From Anaerotruncus sp. MC2020 (GTDB taxonomy: Bacteria; Bacillota; Clostridia; Oscillospirales; Ruminococcaceae), in assembly GCA_000701945.1 (NCBI GenBank), contig KL370842.1, positions 76,457-140,456 of the forward strand: 64,000 nucleotides of DNA, written 5' to 3'. Of the stretch, positions 28,501 through 37,094 are shown piece by piece. A model generated the notes under the pieces. That model saw only the letters and a list, made by a program, of their open reading frames with translations, had not been told where the DNA came from and made no database searches. Position 1 is the first letter of the stretch, and every line of letters starts with the position of its first letter. Both the position numbers and the translations under genes were made by a program.

Positions 28501-31500
28501 ATCTGCTTTGGTGAAGTGGGATTAACTTCAAGATTGAGATTATATACCACACAACCATTGCTTGATACGATAAGCGGATTGGAAGATAAATTCCTGATTC
28601 TCATATTACTTCCGTCAATGACACCGCGGAACACATATTCAGAAGTTACATTATTTGATATTCCAGCAAAACCTGCCGGAAGCTCAATTGTTCCAACTAA
28701 ATCGGGATCGATCTTGTAATAAGCACCTGCGAGATATTTTCTCAGTTCGTTGTTACCTAATTGATTAGTTGTTTCGCCAGCTGCAGTACGCCAATTTTCG
28801 CTTTCATATTTCGTATATGTAATATCGCTGCCGTCGCACCATTTTGCGGTGATATCAGGGGCATCAGAAGCATTTGTTGGAACACTTATGGTCTGATCAC
28901 TTGTATTTTCACCGTTGATAATATCAACATATACCTTTAAGTCACTGTACGATCTTATCATATACGGATCATTATATGTGCCGCAACCCATTGTTGTAGA
29001 GCCCGGAACATTTACACGAAGCTCATGTGTGCTGTTTGCCTCGTTGTAACCAGTATTAACATATTTCTTGAAATAAGAGCCGAAAGAGTCGTACTTCGTA
29101 TTATTATCCGCATCGGGACGCGTATATCTCGGATTTGTTGTGTCGTTATACTTCAGCTGTTTGCTGTCTCCAGTGATTTCATCAACGTTTTCAGCAGTTG
29201 TATTGAGCTCGGAACCGTAAGTGACCTTACGGTTGCCACTGCCCCAGTCATCATCGTGCGTGAAATTATATACGCCGTAAGAACCAGAGCCGTTTGCGTA
29301 AGCAAGAGTATCCACCAGTATCGCATCACGGAACAGACAGCCGTTAGAGTGATAAACACTTGTAAGTCCCGGCAGAGCAGTAACGCCGTCTGAATTTCTG
29401 CCGTCGAGCTTTATTCCAGAGAAGCTGAGATTCACAGCTCCGGAAGAAGCCGAACCTATTTCGCCAAGCAGACTTGTCGCTATCCAAGACGAAGAACCAG
29501 AACCTTTACTTGTGTAGCTTGTAGAATCGTTTGATACATTAGAAATACTGATAGCAGCATTGCTGCCTGCTTTGTTTATCAACAGAGGACCGGCAGCATC
29601 GCTGATCATCGCGCCGTTCAATTCAAGGCTGCTGACAGTTACAGTTGCAGGATTCAGCTGCGCTGAACTGCTGACTTCACCCATTACCAGTGCGCCGCAG
29701 TAGTTACCGATTTTCCGAACCGTACCGTTAAGGCTGCCGCTGAAAGTCAGGCTTCCCTTGACATGCCTGAACAAGCTGTTCTGCATCATGTAATGTTGAG
29801 AGCCTTCATTGGAAAGCCTGCTGTCCGTGCCGGATTTACCCTCGGTGGAATCAAACTCCTCATTATAAAGGTGGACATCACCGGTTAACGAGAGTGAGCC
29901 TGAGTCAAGATCGACAGGATAATAGCTGTAGCCTTCCATATCAAGCGAGCCGCTTATTGATGTACCGCTAAAGTTGAAATAGTCCTTGAGGGTATCATGA
30001 GCATACTGTTTAACGCTCCAGATAAGGAGCTGCTGAGCGCCTGCTGCAGGAGCTTCTCTGTATGCGTCAAGATTGTAGTAGTATCTTGTATTTGAGTTAT
30101 CCCTTAATGTGGTATTGGAATCAAGATATGCAGTCTGATGCTGGTATGTATCAGGAGTTCCGCTGCTTGCCATTGTGAGCAGAGCATGGTTTGCCGTGGC
30201 TATAGACACGATACCCTGACCGTTGGCAGCAATGTTGCTGCCGCTTGGGATAGTATGTGCAACGAGCTCGTCAAATACGTTAACGTTGCTATTTAATGTC
30301 AGCCCGACACCAGCTTTTGTTACTGAAAGAGCACTTGGAGCAAGCTCAAGGTATATAGCAGAAGAACCTGCATGACCGTTATTGATGAGCAGACCGAAAT
30401 CCGTTGCGTCGGTTGCGTTAACAGTCATAGATGTAATATTTATACCGCTTGCATTGACCTTCCAGTAGCCTGTTGCAGTGTGAACAAGACCTGCCGCCGA
30501 AGGACCTCCGGCAGTAAGCGAAGAACTGCCGCTTACAGTAACGCCTGAGCTTCCGCTTGCCTTGAATTCAACATCTGTCTCATACCACTTATCTCCCAGG
30601 AAGCCGCCATTTCCGTTGATATTAAGTCCGCTAATTGAAAGCTCGTTCAGTTTCAGCGTCCTGGTTTCGCTCTTGTATGTTGCAGGATTGCCCGAAGACT
30701 CAATAACAGCGATAGCTCCGCCTACTTCGTTTCCTGTTGCAGTTATAATACCGCCAACTGTTGTGCTGCCAATAGTTATGCCAAAATCCTTGTCACTTGT
30801 TCCGTTTGTAACAGCACCAATGATACCGCCGACCTTTGAGCTTGTTGCCGAGCCCTTGATCTCGCCGTTATATGTACAGCCTGTTATATTAACAGTATTA
30901 GCCGCAGTCAGATTGCCGACAAAGCCGCCGAAGTACGAATCACTGCCTGCATTGTCGATAGTTGCTCGCTTGTTGGCAGTCGAGTCATAGCATATCTCAA
31001 CAGTATCCAATGTAAGATTACCTGTTGCCTGTCCGACAACATTTCCGACATACATTGTGCTGAGAGCATTTACGTTTATTGTACTGTCTGACGCTATTTT
31101 TAGATTTTTTATAGTTGCACCGTTTGTCTTGGCAAAAAGTCCATTATATGCATGACGGTATATCTTACCGTTGCCCTCGGCATTGCTACCAGCAAAATAT
31201 GCCTCACCGGTTGCGAACTTTATGCTGCCGCTTTTGCCATCAAAAGTTTTCTTATATGTCAGGCAATCATTTGGATGATCCTTATCAATCATATCATCCC
31301 TTGTAAGTCCTGTGATGCCAGTACCACTAAGGTCAATTTTGACTGAACTGTTCTTCAGTGAGAGATTGGTATTGAGCAAGTTTGAACTTTTGCTTCCAGA
31401 GCATCTTAAAACACCTGTACTTTGTCCATTGTTCAGTTGAATATTGAGTGCTGTTTTAACAAAATCTGTAGTGTTTTCCATTGATGTTACAGCAGTTTTT

Positions 31501-33374
31501 AGTGTAACATAATGGTTGGTTGTGTCAATTGTGAGGACGTCGCTCTGTTTAACTCCACTGCTGCTGAAGCGTACTATCTCGCCCCATGAGCCAACATCAT
31601 CAAGTGTCTGGCTGTTTGATGAGCGGGTCATTGTCCAACCGTCAGTCGCAAATACAAGTGCGTAATCTCTGTATCCGACTACCTGACCCGAGGATTCAGC
31701 CGCATCTGTAACAGTAGGTGTGCCGCTGAGATTCGTTGTGCCCTGTAAATAGAGCACGCCGTTCTTTAAGTCGCCGACTACTCCTGCGAAAGTTGCAGTC
31801 GTTGATACTCCAGAGTAGGAAATGGTGTTAGTACCTGTAAGCTCAACAAATGCGTCCTGAGCCCTTCCTATCAAGCCGCCGAAATTACTTGTAGCATCAG
31901 CGTTTAATGAGTTAACGGTCACTCCGTTAACATTGATATATGCAGCACCGTCTACAAGACCTATAAGTCCGCCGTAGTTTGCGACTGTTCCGCCTGTTCT
32001 CGACGGAGATACAGTCCCCGTAGAACTTATGGTCAGCGTATTTGCAAGTGAAGCTGCTGAGTATTTGCCGCACAGTCCTCCGAATGAAGCTGCTGCTCCG
32101 CTATCATGTACGATAGTTAAAGCAGGCAGCGCAAAGGACATTGTTCCGTCATTATTCAGTTCGCCGAAATAGCTTCCACAGTTTCCTGTGCCGTTGGCTT
32201 TATATCCGTTGGCTATGCTGACTTTGTCGAGAGGGATGGAATATCTATTATACCCTTCGGGGAAAGTACCTGTTGAAACAGTATTATAGTAGCCTGCAAT
32301 AGCACCCGAGCCGCTTGAACCGCTTACATTCTGCGCTACTGAATATGCAGTCATATTGTCATCAAACTTTATTGCACCACCGTCACATTTTCCGACGATA
32401 CCGCCTGCATAGCCGCTTTCAGCAGTTATAAACTGTCCTTCCTGCTGCGGATTGGCAGCAGATGTACCGAGGATAAGCTTAGCTCCGTTTGCCATGCTTC
32501 CGACAAGTCCGCCGGCGTTTCCACTCGATGTTGAGCTAACGCTGTAGTTGTTCGTTCCGTTATAGGTGATGTTGTTTTCTTCATCCGTAGTGGAAGTGAA
32601 TGAGATCGTGCCGATCTCAAGCGTTGAATTAACGCCCATTGTCTGACAAACGAGACCAACATCGCCTGTAGCGGTTATGTTGGCTGTATATTCGCCGCTT
32701 AAATTGTTATGAGTTATCGAGCTTACTTTGATATTTGCATTTTCACCAAGAGTACCGATATATCCTGCAAAATCATGAACTTTTTGATCTGATTTACCGC
32801 CATTAAAAGAATCATACCGGAATTTCCATTCTTTTCCGCCGGAACCCGTTGTCGAATGAACAACATTTTCAGCGAATAACGGTTGATCCGGTACAGCGTT
32901 TGTTCTTGACATGACAAGATCTGTTTCTGTGCCAGAAACTGTACCTATAATACGGACATCGTCGGTAATATAAGCAAACATTGTAGTGGGAAGATTAAGT
33001 ATTGTATCCGGTGCAACTTTTATCAATCCGTCAAACGGAGCTTCGGCTGTTCCTATTTTTGTAAAGCCTGTAAGCTCGAGACCTGTTAATCCATCTGCAA
33101 AGCTGATAACAAGTGTATCATTTACATGAGTTGAATCATAGTTTTGGGAATAATCTACCAGATCTGCAAGACTGTTTATATAAACGGGTTCACCGGTCGT
33201 TGCGCTGTTGAAAGCATACGAAGTCAACGAATTCATGAAAGATGATATTCTCTTGAATCCGCTGTTAAATTCAGCAAGCGGAAGATCACCAAAACAAATT
33301 GCCATAGCAGTTGTGAAACTGATAATGCGTTTATATGCTTTTGTGTATCGTTTATTCTTACTGGATTTTTTCAT
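22554..33374 (-). CDS. Giant repeat-rich surface adhesin
   Basis: 3606 residues, clear RBS (AGAGGTGATAATTC). The N-terminus is a weak signal-like stretch after many lysines (YKRIISFTTAMAICFG), without the AWF ending of its neighbours. Residues about 280-2300 hold many GLUG-like repeats, with short G-G-(L/I/F)-(V/I)-G units every 30-60 residues (GGLVGSMANG, GGIVGKC, GGMVGCSNA, GGLIGYCIE), predicting a long beta-solenoid. The last third is strand-rich and not repetitive. No LPXTG motif or C-terminal membrane segment is present. The final residues (SDHIIYTNAKLYSEVIS) resemble the remnant at 50.1 kb. Likely a large cell-surface or fibre-tip adhesin, last gene of the operon. Confidence 0.85.
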   Translation of the reverse strand: MKKSSKNKRYTKAYKRIISFTTAMAICFGDLPLAEFNSGFKRISSFMNSLTSYAFNSATTGEPVYINSLADLVDYSQNYDSTHVNDTLVISFADGLTGLELTGFTKIGTAEAPFDGLIKVAPDTILNLPTTMFAYITDDVRIIGTVSGTETDLVMSRTNAVPDQPLFAENVVHSTTGSGGKEWKFRYDSFNGGKSDQKVHDFAGYIGTLGENANIKVSSITHNNLSGEYTANITATGDVGLVCQTMGVNSTLEIGTISFTSTTDEENNITYNGTNNYSVSSTSSGNAGGLVGSMANGAKLILGTSAANPQQEGQFITAESGYAGGIVGKCDGGAIKFDDNMTAYSVAQNVSGSSGSGAIAGYYNTVSTGTFPEGYNRYSIPLDKVSIANGYKANGTGNCGSYFGELNNDGTMSFALPALTIVHDSGAAASFGGLCGKYSAASLANTLTISSTGTVSPSRTGGTVANYGGLIGLVDGAAYINVNGVTVNSLNADATSNFGGLIGRAQDAFVELTGTNTISYSGVSTTATFAGVVGDLKNGVLYLQGTTNLSGTPTVTDAAESSGQVVGYRDYALVFATDGWTMTRSSNSQTLDDVGSWGEIVRFSSSGVKQSDVLTIDTTNHYVTLKTAVTSMENTTDFVKTALNIQLNNGQSTGVLRCSGSKSSNLLNTNLSLKNSSVKIDLSGTGITGLTRDDMIDKDHPNDCLTYKKTFDGKSGSIKFATGEAYFAGSNAEGNGKIYRHAYNGLFAKTNGATIKNLKIASDSTINVNALSTMYVGNVVGQATGNLTLDTVEICYDSTANKRATIDNAGSDSYFGGFVGNLTAANTVNITGCTYNGEIKGSATSSKVGGIIGAVTNGTSDKDFGITIGSTTVGGIITATGNEVGGAIAVIESSGNPATYKSETRTLKLNELSISGLNINGNGGFLGDKWYETDVEFKASGSSGVTVSGSSSLTAGGPSAAGLVHTATGYWKVNASGINITSMTVNATDATDFGLLINNGHAGSSAIYLELAPSALSVTKAGVGLTLNSNVNVFDELVAHTIPSGSNIAANGQGIVSIATANHALLTMASSGTPDTYQHQTAYLDSNTTLRDNSNTRYYYNLDAYREAPAAGAQQLLIWSVKQYAHDTLKDYFNFSGTSISGSLDMEGYSYYPVDLDSGSLSLTGDVHLYNEEFDSTEGKSGTDSRLSNEGSQHYMMQNSLFRHVKGSLTFSGSLNGTVRKIGNYCGALVMGEVSSSAQLNPATVTVSSLELNGAMISDAAGPLLINKAGSNAAISISNVSNDSTSYTSKGSGSSSWIATSLLGEIGSASSGAVNLSFSGIKLDGRNSDGVTALPGLTSVYHSNGCLFRDAILVDTLAYANGSGSYGVYNFTHDDDWGSGNRKVTYGSELNTTAENVDEITGDSKQLKYNDTTNPRYTRPDADNNTKYDSFGSYFKKYVNTGYNEANSTHELRVNVPGSTTMGCGTYNDPYMIRSYSDLKVYVDIINGENTSDQTISVPTNASDAPDITAKWCDGSDITYTKYESENWRTAAGETTNQLGNNELRKYLAGAYYKIDPDLVGTIELPAGFAGISNNVTSEYVFRGVIDGSNMRIRNLSSNPLIVSSNGCVVYNLNLEVNPTSPKQIKQNNSAPFDINGTIGTGVTTGEQPDERCDFYGAVIGQIFGGDNIIDKVKVKFDGTVIENTSGSYTHLVPIGGYVGVVVNGGLIFREMDGYSSINANDQNGISSANLTGFTGGVGNTSSDPTASDNTKWLYINPIVGRVLNGYAITESTSYKPFEDGSRKYPDDSVEYWHVSTANNTVSYDVTDDPTDKVGVTMRNGTKNYSIADINKNDTANNFTMKDSNNNTSGAEGATVTAKNAQSLFIISLITESGLGTSSNCQYDDTHNLLKPYTDYMATHLSDYHYVGSDDLPSSKPTSLISSPESDTQKANNDYLIAADDLMNDTTNSTLMVPYLIKTYTPQKSSTEYPAFNLAAYEGGNDELYLNMVFDSTTDTTYYVPDGFRGLGCLLLDNGAHVWFRGRTIDNLRLYNAMYLYSLTGNNVNVSLNMNLRFYDESNENYRMPYGGAEGSISADGDAVLYNTDTYMKTGYGFFNALRSEYGDNTAHKLKDLKLNGSVNFEIVDTSGAVVSYAAENNRCSVGGFIGAPGVDTVPVLNKAGDGGGGDMFVENISLKNLYVHGMNSVGGMVGCSNAAKTYTFDSCSADDLEVVGGIRVGGMIGHIRNMNSIIKADFKGNDFGIISVSSKASGSSGALFGLNDAKNATGISVSDVRIKAATNDADHKGYVGYYSSGASNDAGGVFGSAPRGSAMTMDHVTVENIDIMGKRTGGLIGYCIEAQPVKITNCKVTTDKGCVIASTSSDGSGGFVGKYEKKAPIEIIDSEINNYTISSTNSTGNCGGLVGQMSQNQNLICKNITVSGVNIKANSNGGGMVGNMVNGTMLGYNILVENLTFARNSGTGAVTSWGYIAGKNADKPIKLAGFSRQGTIGVAATVGSYTTNMYGSGGYVVFADYNGTASSDENAEFANMQVSGKNVGVVGIGSKTTKIKYTIVALRNKGANNINNINGYITVLHADSEILSVNSGEYDQSLGDQSKIISNEAGYRYRYQGGRNDNKPFRKWTYNSSSNPNSLNLYFDGTDIHGTDNANAYAAGSNAELITYNSVCSAYIGQYFDTEYTTDPTVERVELFVITQTVKENIFETPDNTKPYVTTNPRFDITKSGDTALQWLTGDGVSGANYYGSAAYVMMKGSANKKYQATGLTAAELATLETRLVNNMTTIKSASTADPSSYNGEDFPVLVINDIDTANDIVNNYLKLLTNTSYDFYNGGAASVYNVDISKWLYRSTTGKFELQDGEAALKRNSNGFYITTSDIDNDKWQISLIDVQFYDPSDTTANKKIAYHVYVPVVVTKMLHYLINIRAASTTSYTLDAYPSSVQNLIENLGNPITMKVSYTYRQTAGEWADAINNGESVYRNYDKILTVKSDGNNFPADAIVVLVDPNNNKDKYYTSGFKSGQGGILTNPDSANKYELRLSDFTGFDLVKLNDLMNITATAGSGNLVECGINDENLVCVVRNGKTVDGEPADLPLRYKNSTDNENTTYYTVSVTLKDYQKNSGYVQENYYLSIFTKENKSDTNIYHYEISSAANETFGDSVHPSARIGGNAEAPHLFLGNLYTNNVTITEQNRIRKMDSSNNYLEADLKTDIGFTQEAIDGGILYNIRNDNVKIYQTFMVSLNRLNGSDGNERGILVDPINIEYYDYAIGGSAPTNYQLSYKKHKGYIELPNECNIKSYLIAGAQRAQPEGETPDYTVEIKETVKLTYAAGSLPEQFPKSTESSTDVGTKMIGYSNISSTINGGAASRASNNTDGKGTPLLYYIENDTSATFSYNVIANSAFDGDGNGNFGQLGVDGYELDEGGDQYVQIKSAGLYDAHEYSLISDANYVKISVKLSKKSAYVTSLDIPTYLSDFKILDKDGNVIRQVNDDPNTEEINEANDITVTTDSTDPNVIVYIVPKALLESSENIFTIPINFKVLSGNNNGFEGKNGTHTDPNDNTSPTYNMEYSNYKVLVTVGLLNTNSSSETPLNNSDKSDHIIYTNAKLYSEVIS

Positions 33375-33430
33375 GAATTATCACCTCTGTTCTGCCATCC
33401 CTCAAATTATACGATTGGCATGAAGTATTA

Positions 33431-34459
33431 TTACGAACTGCTGACAGTAGCCTGATTAAATGTGACCCAACTATTTGCTCCGTTGGGTGTTACATCATTA
33501 AATGATGATGGCTGCTCTATTTTATAAACCTGAAAATCATAACGATTAATCAACGTTGCATCAGGATCAGCGTTTATGACTATAGTTTTCCAGCCAGTTG
33601 GCTGATTATTTGCATCAAGTACATCCTCAGGATTGGCAACGTCGCTGAAAAACTGATAACAAGCTGGATTGACAATTAATTTTGTTGCGTCATAACTGAA
33701 TGTAAGAGTTCTTTTACCTGTACCTGATATTGTGTAATTAAAAGCGTCATAATCGTTTATATCTTCTTCGCCGCTTTCAGCGAGCTCGCAAGACCAACCT
33801 GACGGATTGGGTATTGGGTATGAATCTACGATAATCGTAGCTGAAAGTGATGAAAGATTTGTAGAGCTGTCTGGTTCTGCAATAAGCTTCACGCAATAAT
33901 CCGAACCTAAAGCAATGCTGTCATCATAGCTTACAGTCCATGTGTTTTCGTGATTGCCTGTTGTCTTAGAAAGCGTATGACTTGAGTTTGAACCTTCTAA
34001 TGTTGTACGATTTAAAGTAATAGTATCTGTTCCGCAATTGATCGTTATTTCCATGTTTCCCAAAGCCGTTAATGCGGCAGAATCGTTGCTTGAATTATAC
34101 AATGTGCCGTCTTTATGAGCAAGATATGCGTAAAGTGTATACGGTATGTTACCATCAAACATTGTTTCAGGATCTGAGGGATCGTGGTTCCTTATGATTA
34201 CCCTGTAAGTATGCGGGAGTTGATCAAAATATGCAGATTCAATTGTTGAACTGCCGAGTTTAAGGTAATTAGATGTGAACAGACTGCCTGTCGTTGAATA
34301 GGGAGCAACTACTCTTTTCAATCTTTGGTCTGTATTGGTATATGAGCCCCAAGCACCAAGAATAGTTACCAGAAGAACTGAGGCTACAACGATCCACATT
34401 ATTACCCAATGCTTAGCAATAAATTTGCCTATTTTAGTGCTTTTTATTTGTGCTTTCAT
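33431..34459 (-). CDS. Membrane-targeted surface protein of the SipW-type operon
   Basis: 342 residues with RBS AAAGGAGG. Short cytoplasmic start, hydrophobic segment about 18-38 (VIMWIVVASVLLVTILGAW), then GSYTN, a divergent version of the AWF ending. The exported part is strand-rich with Ser/Thr-rich sections and no cysteine pair. It lies between the adhesin and another SipW-type protein, 56 bp before the adhesin start, so it is probably a structural partner or anchor of the adhesin. Confidence 0.75.
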   Translation of the reverse strand: MKAQIKSTKIGKFIAKHWVIMWIVVASVLLVTILGAWGSYTNTDQRLKRVVAPYSTTGSLFTSNYLKLGSSTIESAYFDQLPHTYRVIIRNHDPSDPETMFDGNIPYTLYAYLAHKDGTLYNSSNDSAALTALGNMEITINCGTDTITLNRTTLEGSNSSHTLSKTTGNHENTWTVSYDDSIALGSDYCVKLIAEPDSSTNLSSLSATIIVDSYPIPNPSGWSCELAESGEEDINDYDAFNYTISGTGKRTLTFSYDATKLIVNPACYQFFSDVANPEDVLDANNQPTGWKTIVINADPDATLINRYDFQVYKIEQPSSFNDVTPNGANSWVTFNQATVSSS

Positions 34460-34505
34460 ATTTGCAGCCTCCTTTCTTATAATTTATCATAGTGATAAAA
34501 GGCTA

Positions 34506-35531
34506 TTAGCTGGTTGCTTTTACAGAAAGATATACAATATCTGTTTCTTTTTCAGTATTATCCAGAGCATCTGCGGTCCATTGCACTCTTAAAATAAAGT
34601 GTCTGCTGAATGGAGCTCTGTTTGAATTCGTTTCGCCGGGTATTGCCGAGACATTTGTAGCCTGCCAGTAAACCGGTCGTGCATCATGATGACTGTTTTG
34701 ATATACACCGTCTCCCTGCTCATAAGCCCAGCGATAATAATTTCCATCTGTTCCGCTTGTAGATACGTTTGCGCCATTTACCACTTTAACGTCATTGTTA
34801 GCATCTAAACCGTCGCTGCTGTTCAGATATGTGCCAGTATATTGTCCGTTATTCAATCCGCTGTTTCCTTCGTTGGTTGACGTGTCAATTCTATAGCAGA
34901 GTATATCTGAATCAGTATCAAGATGATAATCGTTACCCGTGTCATTGCTTAGATTTATATATTCGGCTAATTCTGTTTCCTGTATCTTTACAGGCTTATC
35001 TTGAATGGTATATGCCACAAAATCGATTGGGGTACCATCGGCAACACCTGTTAATTGTGTTGTCAATTCTGCTTCTGTCAATTCATCGGCTGCATATACT
35101 GCGTATGTGAACGGATTGTTTGTGGTATACGCTAATTGTATAGTGAATTTATCAACGGCAGTACCAGTAACGCAAAAAACATAATCCTTGTAGGTTATCT
35201 TTCTGTCTTGGTATATTGTTTCACCGGTCTCAGGATCCGTGCCGACTGAATCCTTTATATCCTGTAAATGGACATCTTTTGCAATCTCATTCGGGTTTAT
35301 GCCGTTTATCTCAAAGCACATACTTTCCTCACGATGTGCGGCAGACAAAACCAAGACATTGGGCGCTTCGACTTTCTGCAGCTTGACTATCCTGCGCTTA
35401 TAACTGAACCATGCGAAAGAAGGCGCGGAGACAAGCAAAGCAACGGTTAGAATGAATGCGATAGAAAGCTGAGCTTTCTTTTTCCAAGGCATTTTTTTTA
35501 AGCCGTTATATATGTTTTTGACAACTTTCAT
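34506..35531 (-). CDS. SipW-type surface protein (FAWFS signal)
   Basis: 341 residues, RBS AAAGGAGGTGG. The signal segment (SIAFILTVALLVSAPSFAWFS) ends with the SipW-cognate AWF motif, followed by a basic stretch and a strand-rich exported domain. Middle gene of the minus-strand surface operon. It probably forms part of a fibre together with its two neighbours; homology to TasA-like proteins is at the level of the signal peptide only. Confidence 0.8.
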   Translation of the reverse strand: MKVVKNIYNGLKKMPWKKKAQLSIAFILTVALLVSAPSFAWFSYKRRIVKLQKVEAPNVLVLSAAHREESMCFEINGINPNEIAKDVHLQDIKDSVGTDPETGETIYQDRKITYKDYVFCVTGTAVDKFTIQLAYTTNNPFTYAVYAADELTEAELTTQLTGVADGTPIDFVAYTIQDKPVKIQETELAEYINLSNDTGNDYHLDTDSDILCYRIDTSTNEGNSGLNNGQYTGTYLNSSDGLDANNDVKVVNGANVSTSGTDGNYYRWAYEQGDGVYQNSHHDARPVYWQATNVSAIPGETNSNRAPFSRHFILRVQWTADALDNTEKETDIVYLSVKATS

Positions 35532-35561
35532 GTCTCCACCTCCTTTGGTTTCAGTTATTTA

Positions 35562-36674
35562 TCACGCAGTGGCGTTCAAAAGCACCGAAACATAATCAAC
35601 ATTCTGACCTATAGCGAGATCAGCTGCATTGTATCCTCCGCTGAGCTTTTCATATTCAATTTGGTAATTGGTTGATGAACCTCTTTTTGAATAAAGGGTG
35701 TCGATTAAAGTACTATATGTTTGATTGCCTTTGAAAACATAACTATTCGTTTTCAAAAAAGATGTCATCTTATCACGGTCATTAGGAACATCTGTGCCGC
35801 TTGGTTCGCAAACTTCGTGTTTTAAAACAGACACTGCACCAGTGCTGAGATAATTACGGTCGGCTTCCAAAGACGAATCGAGAGCGATCTGACCGAAAGT
35901 GTTGGGCCATATCCAATAGATCACGGCTTCATCATTTGCATCAGGTGTAAGTGTGAAATCTGTGATATCTGTAATAAGACCGCTATATCGATAATCTGCC
36001 TCACTGTTGCCTTCACGGTCGGTAAAAAACATAAGATGCGACTTTAAGTAATTAGCGCCATCCTTTTTTTCCTGAGTCATATTGGCATCAGTTTGCAAGA
36101 TTTTTGTCAGACCTGTTACTTCTTCCTCGTTAGTAGTGTTGTTAATTACAGTTGTCGCTGAATAGCACTCTATTTCAAGACTATATTTTAATGTATCAAT
36201 ATTTGCGCTACTTGAAATTATTTCAAAACGTAATTCACCTTGAGCACCTGGTTTGAGTTTGTCATCTGAGCCTGCCATACGCCAGCGAATTGTATCATGA
36301 CCTGCATTCGTTTGTAAAAGAGTATTTTCGCTATATGATGAATCAATGTATGTATAAAGGTCGGAGTAACCGATTTTTGCTCCTTGTGACTCCTCGCTTT
36401 CGCCGCTTACACGAAGCTCAAATCCATTAGCTCCTATGCTTACACCCATACCGTTTCCGGACACGGAGGTGTTTTGCGAAAACCAGCTGATTGTAGCGAA
36501 AACCCATACGATGAACGCGAACACAGCGAGCGAGCCGAACTTAATCAAGGTACCTCGTATTCGTTTCTTTCGCTCTTTTTCATCATCATTACGCTGTTCC
36601 GGACTTTGTGCAGTCTCGCTAACAGGCGTTAATTCATTTGACTTAGATAGTGCTTCATAAGCCTTTGCACTCAC
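35562..36674 (-). CDS. SipW-type surface protein, intact version of the cut genes
   Basis: 370 residues from a GTG at 36674 preceded by GGGAGGTG. Long charged cytoplasmic start, membrane segment (LAVFAFIVWVFATI), then SWFSQNTSVSGNGMGVSIG, the motif lost from the genes at 17.3 and 20.05 kb. The exported part is strand-rich (LRFEIISSSANIDTLKYSLEI), resembling the TasA/camelysin pattern in which a subunit lacks an anchor once cleaved. First gene of the operon that ends with the giant adhesin. Its promoter region and first 61 codons are repeated in inverted orientation at 19.85-20.24 kb. Confidence 0.82.
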   Translation of the reverse strand: MSAKAYEALSKSNELTPVSETAQSPEQRNDDEKERKKRIRGTLIKFGSLAVFAFIVWVFATISWFSQNTSVSGNGMGVSIGANGFELRVSGESEESQGAKIGYSDLYTYIDSSYSENTLLQTNAGHDTIRWRMAGSDDKLKPGAQGELRFEIISSSANIDTLKYSLEIECYSATTVINNTTNEEEVTGLTKILQTDANMTQEKKDGANYLKSHLMFFTDREGNSEADYRYSGLITDITDFTLTPDANDEAVIYWIWPNTFGQIALDSSLEADRNYLSTGAVSVLKHEVCEPSGTDVPNDRDKMTSFLKTNSYVFKGNQTYSTLIDTLYSKRGSSTNYQIEYEKLSGGYNAADLAIGQNVDYVSVLLNATA

Positions 36675-36885
36675 TATGTTCACCTCCCATGCCGTGTATT
36701 TGCAAAATGGCATAATATCCCTGTTACTGCATAGTTACTCTCCTATATTATATCATTTTTATATACCGTTTTCAATGCACATTATAACTAATTATACCAT
36801 TTACTATTTGTAATGTTTGCTTAACCTGATAATTACTTCAACTAAAGATTTGCATAATAGCGCTATTTGTCGAATACAGATTGTA
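36491..36885 (-). repeat. Inverted repeat B (promoter and 5' part of the intact gene)
   Basis: Partner of repeat A at 19846-20237. Identity with repeat A stops exactly at GCTACAAT, after which this copy continues into the SWFSQN codons and repeat A into the element end. Confidence 0.8.
36747..36775 (-). promoter_or_regulatory. Promoter of the surface operon
   Basis: On the minus strand TTGAAA (36770-36775), 17 bp, TATAAT (36747-36752). The leader to the GTG is about 70 nt. Confidence 0.8.
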
Positions 36886-36956
36886 TAATCGTGCTGTTGT
36901 ATAACTATTGATATATTTTTATAACTAAAGCTGATTATGGTAACTATGATATGTTG

Positions 36957-37034
36957 TTATAACATAGAAACAGCGCAGAGGCTTGCTATAAGCCCTGCGC
37001 TGATCTTTCTTATAAAATTGTTATTCTTTGTCAT
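36957..37034 (-). pseudogene. Orphan signal-peptide remnant
   Basis: A 25-codon frame with RBS AAAGGAAAAG encodes basic residues followed by a hydrophobic run (RKISAGLIASLCAVSML), then stops. It looks like the front of a lost secreted protein. A 16-bp-arm hairpin (AGCGCAGAGGCTT with AAGCCCTGCGCT) overlaps its end, so it may only be sequence around a terminator. Confidence 0.35.
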
Positions 37035-37063
37035 ACTTTCTTTTCCTTTCATAGATGAAAATA

Positions 37064-37083
37064 GGAGCCGATCTCTCGGCTCC
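37064..37083 (-). terminator. Terminator of the transglutaminase-like lipoprotein gene
   Basis: GGAGCCGA with TCGGCTCC; on the minus strand TATTTTCATC follows. Confidence 0.65.
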
Positions 37084-37094
37084 GTCCATGATTC

